Notes under the pieces: generated by a model
Told to the model about the DNA's origin: nothing
The model's database searches: none
What the model saw: only the letters and a program-made list of their open reading frames with translations
In this document: piece after piece, positions 23,621-31,431 of the stretch
How the letters are laid out: the number at the start of each line of letters is the position of its first letter
How positions within the stretch are numbered: position 1 is the stretch's first letter
Assembly (NCBI GenBank): GCA_045600845.1
Contig: JAZRYR010000034.1
Location: forward strand, 1 to 41,710
Direction of reading: 5' to 3'
Origin: RGIG5612 sp045600845
Lineage (GTDB): Bacteria; Bacillota; Clostridia; Lachnospirales; Lachnospiraceae
Length of the DNA stretch: 41,710 nucleotides
Position numbers and translations under genes: made by a program

Positions 23621-25618
23621 ATGATACGCGTTGGTTCATTTATAGAAGATCGATACGAAATTCTTGAAAAAATCGGCTCTGGTGGCATGAGTGAAGTATA
23701 TAAAGCAAAATGTCATAAGCTGAACCGATATGTGGCCATTAAATTCCTGAAACAGGAATTCTGTGAAGATAAGACCTTTGTTCAGAAATTCCAGATTGAG
23801 GCCCAGTCGGCAGCGGCTCTGCTTCATCCGAATGTTGTAAGTGTTTATGATGTTAATGAAGTAGATGGTATCTATTATATTGTTATGGAGTATGTGGATG
23901 GCATTACTTTGAAGCAGTATATTGACCGGAATGGAAGATTACCAATCAAGGAAGCTACCAGCATTGCAATTCAGATTGGCCAGGGCATTGAGGCTGCTCA
24001 TAATGCGAATATTATCCATAGGGATATTAAGCCTCAGAATGTGCTGATTTCCAGAGAAGGCAAAATCAAAGTTACCGATTTTGGTATTGCAAGAACGACA
24101 ACGGCAAACACGATCAGCCATGATATTTTAGGCTCCGTTCATTATATTTCACCGGAACAGGCCCGTGGCAGTCAGGTGGATGTCCGTAGTGATATTTATT
24201 CCTTTGGTATTGTATATTATGAGATGGTTACCGGAATGTTACCTTTTGATGGTGAGTCTACCGTGTCCATTGCCCTGAAGCATATTCAGGAAACCGTTCC
24301 ATTGGTAAGTGATGTCACCGATAATGTACCGACCAGCGTGGTACGCATTATTGAAAAATGCACCCAGAAAAAGCCGGAAAGAAGATATCAGAAAATGTCT
24401 TCTCTCCTTTCTGACCTGAAAACCGCTTTGATTTCTCCAAATGAGGACTTTGTGGTCCTGGAACCGGAAACCGCAGATTCCGCTACGATCCTGATGAGTG
24501 GTGCCGCTGCTCAGGTGCTGAAAAATGGAAACACCAGACCTTCCGGACAGAGAAGTACCCGTTACAGCCAGCCGATAGATGAAACCGGCAATTCCAATAA
24601 GGGCTATGAAGATTCTTATGATGAGTATGAAGAATATGACGAGTACGATGAGTATGAAGACAACGAGGAATACGATGAAGTAGAAGAGAATGACTTTATC
24701 GATTATGAAGAATATGAAGAAGACGATGAAAAACCGGCGAGAAGAAAAGATCCGTCCAGAAAGAAGATGGATAAGATTCTTCTTTATTGCGGCATTGCAG
24801 CAGCCGTTATCGTTGTTATTGTTCTTGCTATTGTAGTAGGAAAAACCGTTAAAGGTGGATGCGGAGGAAGCGGTAAGGAAAAAGAAACCGAAAGTGTTGT
24901 TGCGGAATCCATTGAAATGCCGAATGTAGAAGGAAAAAACATCGAAGATGCTAAGAAAATATTAACCGATAAAGGATTTACCAACGTTATTACGGAGTCT
25001 GTTGCCAGCAAAGAAGTTGAAAAAGGAAAAGTAATTAAACAGTCCGAAAGTGCAGGAACCATGGTTCCTTCCAATAAAGAAATCAAGCTTCAGGTCAGTG
25101 CTGGAAAAGAAACGGTAAAATTGGATGATTATAAAGGAAAGTCCGATAGTGAGGTAAAAGATGCCCTGACAAAACTTGGCTTAAAGTCAAAAGTCACGAC
25201 GCAGTATAGTGATGATGTAGAAACCGGAAAAGTAATTGGAACCAATCCGGTTGCAGGAAGTGAAGTTGCGAAGGATACGGTTATTGAAATATTTGTCAGT
25301 CGTGGAAAAGAAGTGAAGAATGTCGTTGTCCCAGATGTATTGGGGTGGGATGGCGCAGAAGCAAAATCACATCTGGAAAGTAAAAAACTTGTTGTTAAGG
25401 TGGTAGAACAAGAAACGGATAATGTAAATGATATTGGAAATGTAATCGATCAGAGTATTGCAGCCAATAAAGAAGTTCCGGAAAATACGACAATTACCAT
25501 TACGGTAGGAAAAGAAAAACAGACAGAGACCGATCCGGATCCTCCGACCGAGCCGGAGCCTCCGACCGAGCCGGAGCCTCCGACGGAGCCTCCGACGGAG
25601 CCGACCGAGGAGAACTAA
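23621..25618 (+). CDS. prkC: PASTA-domain serine/threonine protein kinase (PrkC/Stk)
   Basis: A 665-residue membrane kinase preceded by AAAGGTGG. The kinase domain (about 10-270) has the Gly loop GSGGMSEV (19-26), Lys41, HRDIKPQN (133-140), DFG (153-155) and GSVHYISPEQARG. A juxtamembrane stretch at 329-370 is almost all Asp, Glu and Tyr. A single membrane helix lies at about 385-408, followed by three extracellular PASTA repeats (about 431-498, 500-566, 569-637), which bind muropeptides or lipid II. The C-terminus (from about 640) is a Pro/Thr/Glu repeat, likely an extended wall-spanning spacer. It signals wall status to division, wall synthesis and translation factors, with the upstream phosphatase as its antagonist. 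rsgA, a reported kinase target in other Firmicutes, follows. Confidence 0.96.
   Translation: MIRVGSFIEDRYEILEKIGSGGMSEVYKAKCHKLNRYVAIKFLKQEFCEDKTFVQKFQIEAQSAAALLHPNVVSVYDVNEVDGIYYIVMEYVDGITLKQYIDRNGRLPIKEATSIAIQIGQGIEAAHNANIIHRDIKPQNVLISREGKIKVTDFGIARTTTANTISHDILGSVHYISPEQARGSQVDVRSDIYSFGIVYYEMVTGMLPFDGESTVSIALKHIQETVPLVSDVTDNVPTSVVRIIEKCTQKKPERRYQKMSSLLSDLKTALISPNEDFVVLEPETADSATILMSGAAAQVLKNGNTRPSGQRSTRYSQPIDETGNSNKGYEDSYDEYEEYDEYDEYEDNEEYDEVEENDFIDYEEYEEDDEKPARRKDPSRKKMDKILLYCGIAAAVIVVIVLAIVVGKTVKGGCGGSGKEKETESVVAESIEMPNVEGKNIEDAKKILTDKGFTNVITESVASKEVEKGKVIKQSESAGTMVPSNKEIKLQVSAGKETVKLDDYKGKSDSEVKDALTKLGLKSKVTTQYSDDVETGKVIGTNPVAGSEVAKDTVIEIFVSRGKEVKNVVVPDVLGWDGAEAKSHLESKKLVVKVVEQETDNVNDIGNVIDQSIAANKEVPENTTITITVGKEKQTETDPDPPTEPEPPTEPEPPTEPPTEPTEEN
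25541..25609 (+). repeat. Tandem repeat encoding the Pro-Thr-Glu tail of the kinase
   Basis: CCTCCGACCGAGCCGGAG (18 bp) occurs twice in tandem at 25541-25576. It is followed by two 12-bp CCTCCGACGGAG units (25577-25600) and a 9-bp CCGACCGAG. The block is much more GC-rich than its surroundings and is in frame, so copy number changes in multiples of three would change only the tail length. Confidence 0.85.
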
Positions 25619-25665
25619 TAAGAGATTTCATTTTTAATTAAATTTTATTTATAAAGGGTGGACTT

Positions 25666-26574
25666 ATGAGAGGAAAAATCATCAAAATTTTATCAGGGTT
25701 CTATTATGTAAGAACAGATGGGAACGCAGTTGTGGAATGTACCGCAAAAGGGGCTTTCCGAAACGAGGATATCACACCATTGGTTGGCGATGACGTTTTC
25801 TTTGATGTTATTGATGGATACAACAGAACGGGTGTGCTGACGAGAATTCTTGACCGTAAAAATGCGCTGGAACGGCCGGCTGTTGCCAATGTTGATCAGG
25901 CGATGGTTGTTTTTGCAATAAAGTCACCAAATCCGAACTTAAGTATTCTTGACCGCTTCCTGGTTCAGATGAGAAGACAGAATATTGAAACCATCATCGT
26001 CTTTAATAAAAAAGACCTTGTTAAAGGATATGAGATTGATGAATTGAAGAAAACTTATAAAAACTGTGGATGCAAGTTATTCTTTATTTCTGCCGGGGCT
26101 AAAAATGCTTCAGCATACTTCTCAAATCTTTTCTTCCTGAATAAACAACTCAAAAATAAAATTACGGTAATGGCCGGACCTTCCGGCGTAGGTAAATCCA
26201 CTCTGTTAAATGCTTTAGCAGGTGGAAACGAAGAAATCGCACCAATTGGCGATCTCAGCAGCAAGCTGGGAAGAGGAAAACATACGACACGTCATAATGA
26301 GATTTACTGGGTTCAGAAAAAAATTCAGATTGTTGATACCCCGGGCTTCACTTCTTTACTTGTAAAAGAGGATGATTATACAAAAGAAAACCTGCAGGAT
26401 GCTTTCCCTGAGTTTGAACCATATAAAGGACAGTGCAAGTATTCCAATTGTTCCCATATTAAGGAGAGAGATTGCGCAATTGAAAAAGCTGTAAACGAAG
26501 GAAAGATTCCACTGTCCAGATATAACAGCTATAAATCCATATATAGCGAAATCAAATCACAGAAAAAATATTAA
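25666..26574 (+). CDS. rsgA: Small ribosomal subunit biogenesis GTPase RsgA
   Basis: A 302-residue circularly permuted GTPase. An N-terminal OB domain (GKIIKILSGFYYV) is followed by the G4 motif NKKDL, then G1 GPSGVGKS (about 171-178), G2 region GRGKHTTRH and G3 DTPGF. A C-terminal zinc-binding CKYSNCSHIKERDC segment lies at about 256-269. It checks late 30S maturation at the decoding centre. It starts 47 bp after prkC with a moderate ribosome binding site (AAAGGGTGG). A hairpin separates it from rpe. Confidence 0.96.
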   Translation: MRGKIIKILSGFYYVRTDGNAVVECTAKGAFRNEDITPLVGDDVFFDVIDGYNRTGVLTRILDRKNALERPAVANVDQAMVVFAIKSPNPNLSILDRFLVQMRRQNIETIIVFNKKDLVKGYEIDELKKTYKNCGCKLFFISAGAKNASAYFSNLFFLNKQLKNKITVMAGPSGVGKSTLLNALAGGNEEIAPIGDLSSKLGRGKHTTRHNEIYWVQKKIQIVDTPGFTSLLVKEDDYTKENLQDAFPEFEPYKGQCKYSNCSHIKERDCAIEKAVNEGKIPLSRYNSYKSIYSEIKSQKKY

Positions 26575-26580
26575 AAAGAT

Positions 26581-26607
26581 AAACGCGTGCTGAAAGGGCA
26601 TGCGTTT
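26581..26607 (+). promoter_or_regulatory. Strong hairpin between rsgA and rpe
   Basis: AAACGCGTGC at 26581-26590 pairs with GCATGCGTTT at 26598-26607 (one G-T pair) around a 7-nt loop. The tail (CCTTTAAAAG) is not a U-run, so it reads as an mRNA-processing or stability element, or a leaky attenuator, and not as a full terminator. It ends 11 bp before the rpe ribosome binding site. Confidence 0.55.
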
Positions 26608-26631
26608 CCTTTAAAAGCAGGAGGAAATCTA

Positions 26632-27288
26632 ATGTATATTTTGTCACCGTCAATTCTGGCAGCAGACTTTAAAAACTTAGGAGTTCAGCTGGAGGAAATC
26701 GGCTCCAATGGAGCAGAATATGTTCATATTGATGTTATGGATGGAAAATTTGTTCCCAGCATTTCTTTTGGTATGCCGGTGATTAAATCCATCCGTTCTG
26801 CAACGAAAAAAGTATTTGATGTTCATCTGATGATTGAAGAGCCGATTCGCTATATTCCGGAGTTTAAAGAGAGCGGAGCGGACATTATAACGATCCATTA
26901 TGAAGCTTGTGAAGATGTTGCGGCTACTTTAAAGGCAATAAAAGATGCCGGACTTAAAACCGGACTTTCCATTAAGCCAAAGACAGATACTGCAGTTGTA
27001 AAAGAATTTCTTCCTCTTTGCGATATGATCCTTCTGATGAGTGTGGAGCCTGGTTTTGGCGGGCAGAAATTTATTGAGAATTCTATGGAACGAGCAAAAG
27101 AATTAAAGTCGCTGATTGATGAATCCGGATTAGATATTGATCTGGAAATTGACGGGGGAATCAATCTGGACAATGTGAGAGAAGTAATGGATGCCGGGGT
27201 AAATGTTATTGTAGCCGGAAGTGCGGTATTAAAAAATCCTGCAGAAAATACCAGAAGATTTATGGAGATTCTAAATGAAAGAAATTAA
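26632..27288 (+). CDS. rpe: Ribulose-phosphate 3-epimerase
   Basis: A 218-residue TIM-barrel epimerase starting MYILSPSILAADFKNLG at ATG 26632, with AGGAGG at 26619-26624. The upstream open-frame extension overlaps the hairpin and is not used. Key segments are HIDVMDGKFVPSISFG (metal and catalytic Asp), DVHLMIEEP, MSVEPGFGGQKFI and the second catalytic Asp in EIDGGINLDN. It interconverts ribulose-5-phosphate and xylulose-5-phosphate in the pentose phosphate pathway. Its 3' end overlaps pfkA by 14 bp. Confidence 0.97.
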   Translation: MYILSPSILAADFKNLGVQLEEIGSNGAEYVHIDVMDGKFVPSISFGMPVIKSIRSATKKVFDVHLMIEEPIRYIPEFKESGADIITIHYEACEDVAATLKAIKDAGLKTGLSIKPKTDTAVVKEFLPLCDMILLMSVEPGFGGQKFIENSMERAKELKSLIDESGLDIDLEIDGGINLDNVREVMDAGVNVIVAGSAVLKNPAENTRRFMEILNERN

Positions 27289-28243
27289 AAAAATAGCAGT
27301 TCTTACCAGTGGTGGAGATGCGCCGGGGATGAATGCGGCAATCCGCAGCGTTGTCCGGGCGGGAATATCCGCCGGGTATGAAGTATATGGAATAAAAAGA
27401 GGCTATCATGGTCTTCTGAAAGGCGAAATCAGTCTAATGAATACCAGGGATGTTTCTGAAATCATCCAGAGAGGCGGAACCGTGCTGATGACTGCCCGTT
27501 CGAAAGAATTTGCTACACCGGAAGGCGTAGCAAAGGCAAAAGAAATGCTGGATATTTTTGGTATCGAGGCTCTGATTGTCATTGGTGGAGACGGATCCTT
27601 TCGAGGAGCAAACGACTTATCTGAGCAAGGCGTTGCAGTTATCGGTATTCCGGCAACTATTGATAATGATGTTGCATCCACAGAAGTAACCATTGGTTTT
27701 GATACTGCTTCCAATACGGCAATTTCTGCCATTGACAAAATCCGTGAAACGGCGTCTTCTCATGAGAGATGTTCGGTTATCGAGGTCATGGGAAGAGATG
27801 CTGGATATATTGCCCTGAACGTTGGCATTGGCTGTGGCGCAGAATGCGTTCTGGTGCCGGAAGTACCTTATGATTTTGATGTGGATGTTTGTCAGGTTCT
27901 GTTGAAAGGACGAAATATTGGAAAACATCACTTTATTGTGGTTGTGGCAGAAGGTGCAGGCGATGCAGTTGAGATGTCAAAACAAATCGAAAAGAAAACG
28001 GGAATCGAAACCAGACCAACAGTTTTAGGCTATCTCCAAAGGGGCGGAAGTCCGACGGCTTACGACCGTAATATCGCCTCCTTAATGGGCGTGAAAGCGG
28101 TGGAATGTCTGAAAAAGGGCATAGTAAACCGTATTATGGCGGTGAAGGACGGAGTGGTAAAAGATATTGATATCAAAAAAGGTCTTAGTATGACTAAGAC
28201 CATTTCCTCGGATATGCTTTCGGAAGTAAACACCCTATTTTAA
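27275..28243 (+). CDS. pfkA: ATP-dependent 6-phosphofructokinase
   Basis: A 322-residue enzyme with TSGGDAPGMNAAIRSVVR at the ATP site, GGDGSFRGA, the catalytic PATIDNDVASTEVTIGFDTA segment, MGRDAGYIAL and a fructose-6-phosphate-binding C-terminal half (YLQRGGSPTAYDR). The GGDGS glycine fits ATP rather than pyrophosphate as donor. It commits hexose to glycolysis and sits with rpe, joining glycolysis to the pentose phosphate branch. The start lies inside rpe. The last 70 bases of the coding region include the terminator hairpin of the converging queA gene. Confidence 0.97.
   Translation: MKEIKKIAVLTSGGDAPGMNAAIRSVVRAGISAGYEVYGIKRGYHGLLKGEISLMNTRDVSEIIQRGGTVLMTARSKEFATPEGVAKAKEMLDIFGIEALIVIGGDGSFRGANDLSEQGVAVIGIPATIDNDVASTEVTIGFDTASNTAISAIDKIRETASSHERCSVIEVMGRDAGYIALNVGIGCGAECVLVPEVPYDFDVDVCQVLLKGRNIGKHHFIVVVAEGAGDAVEMSKQIEKKTGIETRPTVLGYLQRGGSPTAYDRNIASLMGVKAVECLKKGIVNRIMAVKDGVVKDIDIKKGLSMTKTISSDMLSEVNTLF
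28175..28201 (-). terminator. queA terminator embedded in the pfkA coding region
   Basis: On the minus strand GGTCTTAG (28201-28194) and CTAAGACC (28188-28181) form a perfect 8-bp stem with a 5-nt loop followed by six T (28180-28175). It lies about 50 bp past the queA stop, inside the 3' end of pfkA. Confidence 0.8.
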
Positions 28244-28251
28244 ATATTCTA

Positions 28252-29304
28252 TTATTTCAAGAACATTGCATCGCCAAAACTGAAAAAACGGTATTTTTCC
28301 TGCACTGCAGTTTCATATGCGTGCAGGATTTTTTCTCTTGAGGAGAAGGCGCTGACCAACATGACCAAAGTAGATTCCGGTAAGTGGAAGTTGGTGATCA
28401 GGCAGTCGGTAACTTTAAATTTATAGCCAGGATAGATGAAAATATCGGTCCATCCGGAAGACGCTGTCATCGTGCCGTCTTCTGCAGCAACAGATTCTAA
28501 AGTCCGGGTAGAGGTAGTGCCTACACAGATAACCCGCCCTCTATTTTTTTTGGTTTCATTAATGGCCTGTGCTGCCTCTTCCGTTACAATGTAAAACTCA
28601 GAATGCATCTGGTGATCCAGAATGTTTTCTTCTTTTACCGGACGAAAAGTACCTAACCCAACATGCAAAGTTACATGAACGATACGGATGCCTTTTTCTT
28701 CGATTTCCTTTAACAGCTCTTTTGTAAAGTGAAGACCTGCGGTAGGAGCGGCAGCGCTTCCATCATGTTCTGCATAAACCGTCTGATAGCGGTTCTGGTC
28801 TTTTAGCTGATGTGTAATATAAGGCGGAAGAGGCATGGTACCCAATTGGTCCAGTATCTCCTCAAAAATCCCTTCATACTCAAAACGGATAATGCGGTTT
28901 CCGTCTTCTAAAACATCGGTGATTTCTCCATAGAGCGGAGCAGTTTCCTCTTCACCAGCGTCCTTGGTTAAGCCGAAAGCCAGTCGACAACCCTTTCGGG
29001 CCTTTTTTCCGGGTTTTACCAGGCATTCCCAGTCGGTGTCGCTTTTTCGGGTAAGGAGAAGAATTTCAATGGTTGCACCAGTGTCAACTCTTACTCCATA
29101 AAGACGGGCAGGAATAACTTTTGTATCATTGATAACCAGGCAGTCTCCGCTGTTGAAATACCCAACGATATTTTTAAAGGTATCGTGAGTCAGCTCTCCG
29201 GTTTTTCGGTCCATAACAAGAAGCCTGGAAGAAGATCGGTCTTCCAGAGGATCTTGAGCAATTAATTCTTTTGGTAGATCATAGTAAAAATCATGTAAAT
29301 TCAT
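28252..29304 (-). CDS. queA: S-adenosylmethionine:tRNA ribosyltransferase-isomerase
   Basis: A 350-residue enzyme that transfers the ribosyl part of SAM to 7-aminomethyl-7-deazaguanine in tRNA, the penultimate queuosine step. It starts MNLHDFYYDLPKELIAQDP with AAGG a few bases upstream. Family segments are RLLVMDRKTGEL, VINDTKVIPARLYG, AAPTAGLHFT, HVGLGTFRPV and LPESTLVMLVSAF. It is the only full minus-strand gene in the window. It converges on pfkA with an 8-bp gap and diverges from the DUF853 gene. tgt or other queuosine genes are not nearby. Confidence 0.97.
   Translation of the reverse strand: MNLHDFYYDLPKELIAQDPLEDRSSSRLLVMDRKTGELTHDTFKNIVGYFNSGDCLVINDTKVIPARLYGVRVDTGATIEILLLTRKSDTDWECLVKPGKKARKGCRLAFGLTKDAGEEETAPLYGEITDVLEDGNRIIRFEYEGIFEEILDQLGTMPLPPYITHQLKDQNRYQTVYAEHDGSAAAPTAGLHFTKELLKEIEEKGIRIVHVTLHVGLGTFRPVKEENILDHQMHSEFYIVTEEAAQAINETKKNRGRVICVGTTSTRTLESVAAEDGTMTASSGWTDIFIYPGYKFKVTDCLITNFHLPESTLVMLVSAFSSREKILHAYETAVQEKYRFFSFGDAMFLK
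28299..28334 (+). terminator. pfkA-operon terminator embedded in the queA coding region
   Basis: CCTGCAC at 28299-28305 pairs with GTGCAGG at 28321-28327 across a 15-nt loop, followed by A and six T (28329-28334). It lies about 55 bp past the pfkA stop, inside the 3' part of queA. The long loop makes it somewhat weaker than its minus-strand partner. Confidence 0.65.
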
Positions 29305-29378
29305 AGCCTTGTTATTCTATCACATTTTAAGAAAATGGGTAGACAAAAATGAAAGGATTTCTATGAAAAGGAAATGTG

Positions 29379-29406
29379 AAAAAAAGGTGGGAAACCACCT
29401 TTTTTC
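29379..29406. terminator. Bidirectional terminator-like hairpin in the queA/DUF853 divergent region
   Basis: AAAAAAGGTGG pairs with CCACCTTTTTT around a GAAA loop. Both strands end in a T-run, so it could stop transcription in either direction. It sits upstream of both divergent genes and therefore most likely insulates the two promoter regions or attenuates a longer queA transcript. Confidence 0.6.
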
Positions 29407-29435
29407 TTGTTGTCCCTAGTATTTCGTGATACAAT
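29407..29435 (+). promoter_or_regulatory. Extended -10 promoter for the DUF853 ATPase gene
   Basis: TACAAT at 29430-29435 is preceded by TG at 29427-29428 (extended -10) and by a weak TTGTTG -35 element 17 bp upstream, directly after the hairpin. The leader to the start codon is about 100 nt. Confidence 0.5.
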
Positions 29436-29544
29436 TAAAAGGCGCGATTAGGCGTTTGTTTTTGTTACAAAAAATTATTATGAAAATATAAAGGAATCGT
29501 TTTGTAATCAATTTCTGCATTGGCGAAAAACCGGAGGAATAATT

Positions 29545-31362
29545 ATGTTTGTTGATGACAAAATCTGGATGGCGAAAAGTGATAATCCTGTATATTTATT
29601 GCCAAAGATGGCAAATCGACATGGCCTGGTAACCGGAGCAACGGGAACCGGAAAGACAATTACCATTAAAGTAATGGCGGAATCTTTTGCAGATGCAGGT
29701 GTGTCCGTGTTTTTATCAGATATTAAGGGCGACCTTACTGGTATGAGCCAGCCGGGGATTGACTCCGAAGATCTGCAGAAGCGTATTGCTAAGTTCGGTC
29801 TGGCAGAAGCTGGATTCCAATATAAAGGATATCCTACAACTTATTGGGATGTTTTCGGAAAGAAAGGTATTCCGGTTCGGACGACTATTTCGGAAATGGG
29901 ACCGATGCTTCTTTCCCGGTTAATGGGTCTGTCGGATGTTCAGGAAGGCATTTTAAGTATTATCTTCAAAATTGCCGATGATCAGGGACTTCTGATTCTG
30001 GATTTAAAGGATTTAAGAGCGCTTGTTCAGGCGGTTGGCGATCATGCAAACGATTACAAAACTGCTTATGGAAACATTACAACAGCCAGTATAGGAGCTA
30101 TCCAGAGGGGTCTTCTTCAGTTGGAAACTCAGGGGGCTGACAAATTCTTTGGCGAGCCGGGACTGGATATTATGGACTGGATCCGGACGGACGAAAATGG
30201 AGTAGGAATGATCAACGTATTAAATTGCGAGCAGTTATTCCAGCAGCCAGACCTTTACGCAGCGTTCCTGCTTTGGATGCTGTCGGAATTATATGAGAGA
30301 TTGCCAGAGGTTGGTGACCCGGATAAACCAAAGATTGTTTTCTTCTTTGATGAGGCCCATTTATTATTTAAAATTGATTCGAAAGAGTTAATGAATAAAG
30401 TAGAGCAGGTCGTAAAACTGGTCCGCTCCAAAGGAGTTGGCGTTTATTTTATCAGCCAGAGCCCGACGGACATTCCGGATGTCGTTCTCTCCCAGCTGGG
30501 GAATAAAATTCAGCATGCCTTAAGAGCTTACACGCCTGCAGATCAGAAAGCCGTAAGAGCAGCAGCTATGAGCTTTGTGGTGAATCCGGAGTTTAAGACC
30601 GAAGAAGTTATTACCCAGTTAGGAACAGGGGAGGCTTTGGTTTCCTTCCTGGACGAGAAAGGAGCTCCTAGCATGGTTCAAAATTCGAAGATTCTTCCTC
30701 CGCAGAGCCAGATGGGAACCATTGAAGAAGAATTGCTGCAGCAATTGATTACTTCCAGCGATATGTTTGCAAAATATAACCAGGCGATAGACCGGGAGTC
30801 GGCTTACGAACTTTTGACCGGAAAAGTGGCAGGCGCTTCACAGAGTGCATCAGCTCCGGCTCCGGCGCCGGCAGTTACTCCACAACCGGCACCATTGGAA
30901 GGTCCATGGGATTGTGGATGTGGACAGACCGGAAATGTTGGATTATTCTGTCAGCATTGTGGAAAACCTAGAAATCAGGGCTATGCACCGGGAACCGCAC
31001 CAATTGCTGCAGTTGCAGCGACAACGTCAGCAACTCTAGCAGATGGCCCGTCTCTGGTACAGGCGGTTCAGGCAGAGCGCGACGCAGCGCTTGCAGCTCA
31101 GCAGCAGGCAGCAGAACCTTCTCTGGCTGCTGCGGAAGCAGCAGAAAGAGAAGCTGAGGCAGAACCGAAGCTGACAAAAGAGGAACTGGCACAGATCCGC
31201 AAAGAAGAAAGAGAAAAACTGAAAGAAGAAGAGAGAAAGAAAAAAGAAAGAGAAAAAGCGAAAAAAGAAGCAGGGAAAGTTGCTTCCAGTATCTTAACTT
31301 CTGCAGGAAAAACGGCAGCAAATAAACTGGTAAGAGGTCTTATCGGAAACTTATTAAAATAA
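29545..31362 (+). CDS. HerA-like ATPase, DUF853 (YjgR) family, with zinc-ribbon insertion
   Basis: A 605-residue protein with Walker A GATGTGKT (31-38), SDIKGDLTGMSQPG and YPTTYWDVFGKKGIPVR. Also visible are LSRLMGLSDVQEGIL, Walker B FFFDEAHLLF and the sensor region GVYFISQSPTDIPDVVLSQLGNKIQHALRA. These are diagnostic of the DUF853 branch of HerA/FtsK-type hexameric ATPases, whose physiological role is poorly defined. The C-terminal third has a Pro/Ala-rich linker, a CxC...CxxC zinc ribbon (about 457-475), an Ala/Gln-rich stretch and a strongly charged Lys/Glu coiled coil. It then ends in a short conserved helix (SSILTSAGKTAANKLVRGLIGNLLK region). ATG 29545 has GGAGGAAT upstream. It is divergent from queA and precedes leuS. 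Confidence 0.9.
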   Translation: MFVDDKIWMAKSDNPVYLLPKMANRHGLVTGATGTGKTITIKVMAESFADAGVSVFLSDIKGDLTGMSQPGIDSEDLQKRIAKFGLAEAGFQYKGYPTTYWDVFGKKGIPVRTTISEMGPMLLSRLMGLSDVQEGILSIIFKIADDQGLLILDLKDLRALVQAVGDHANDYKTAYGNITTASIGAIQRGLLQLETQGADKFFGEPGLDIMDWIRTDENGVGMINVLNCEQLFQQPDLYAAFLLWMLSELYERLPEVGDPDKPKIVFFFDEAHLLFKIDSKELMNKVEQVVKLVRSKGVGVYFISQSPTDIPDVVLSQLGNKIQHALRAYTPADQKAVRAAAMSFVVNPEFKTEEVITQLGTGEALVSFLDEKGAPSMVQNSKILPPQSQMGTIEEELLQQLITSSDMFAKYNQAIDRESAYELLTGKVAGASQSASAPAPAPAVTPQPAPLEGPWDCGCGQTGNVGLFCQHCGKPRNQGYAPGTAPIAAVAATTSATLADGPSLVQAVQAERDAALAAQQQAAEPSLAAAEAAEREAEAEPKLTKEELAQIRKEEREKLKEEERKKKEREKAKKEAGKVASSILTSAGKTAANKLVRGLIGNLLK

Positions 31363-31431
31363 TAAAAAGTGAAGAAGCGAAAGCCAGAATAGGCTGTAGC
31401 GAAACCACGATGTATAGAAAGGCAACATAAA

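Noticed and set aside
31363..31431. T-box leader for leuS
   Set aside because: The gap is only 69 bp and has no T-box sequence or terminator/antiterminator pair.
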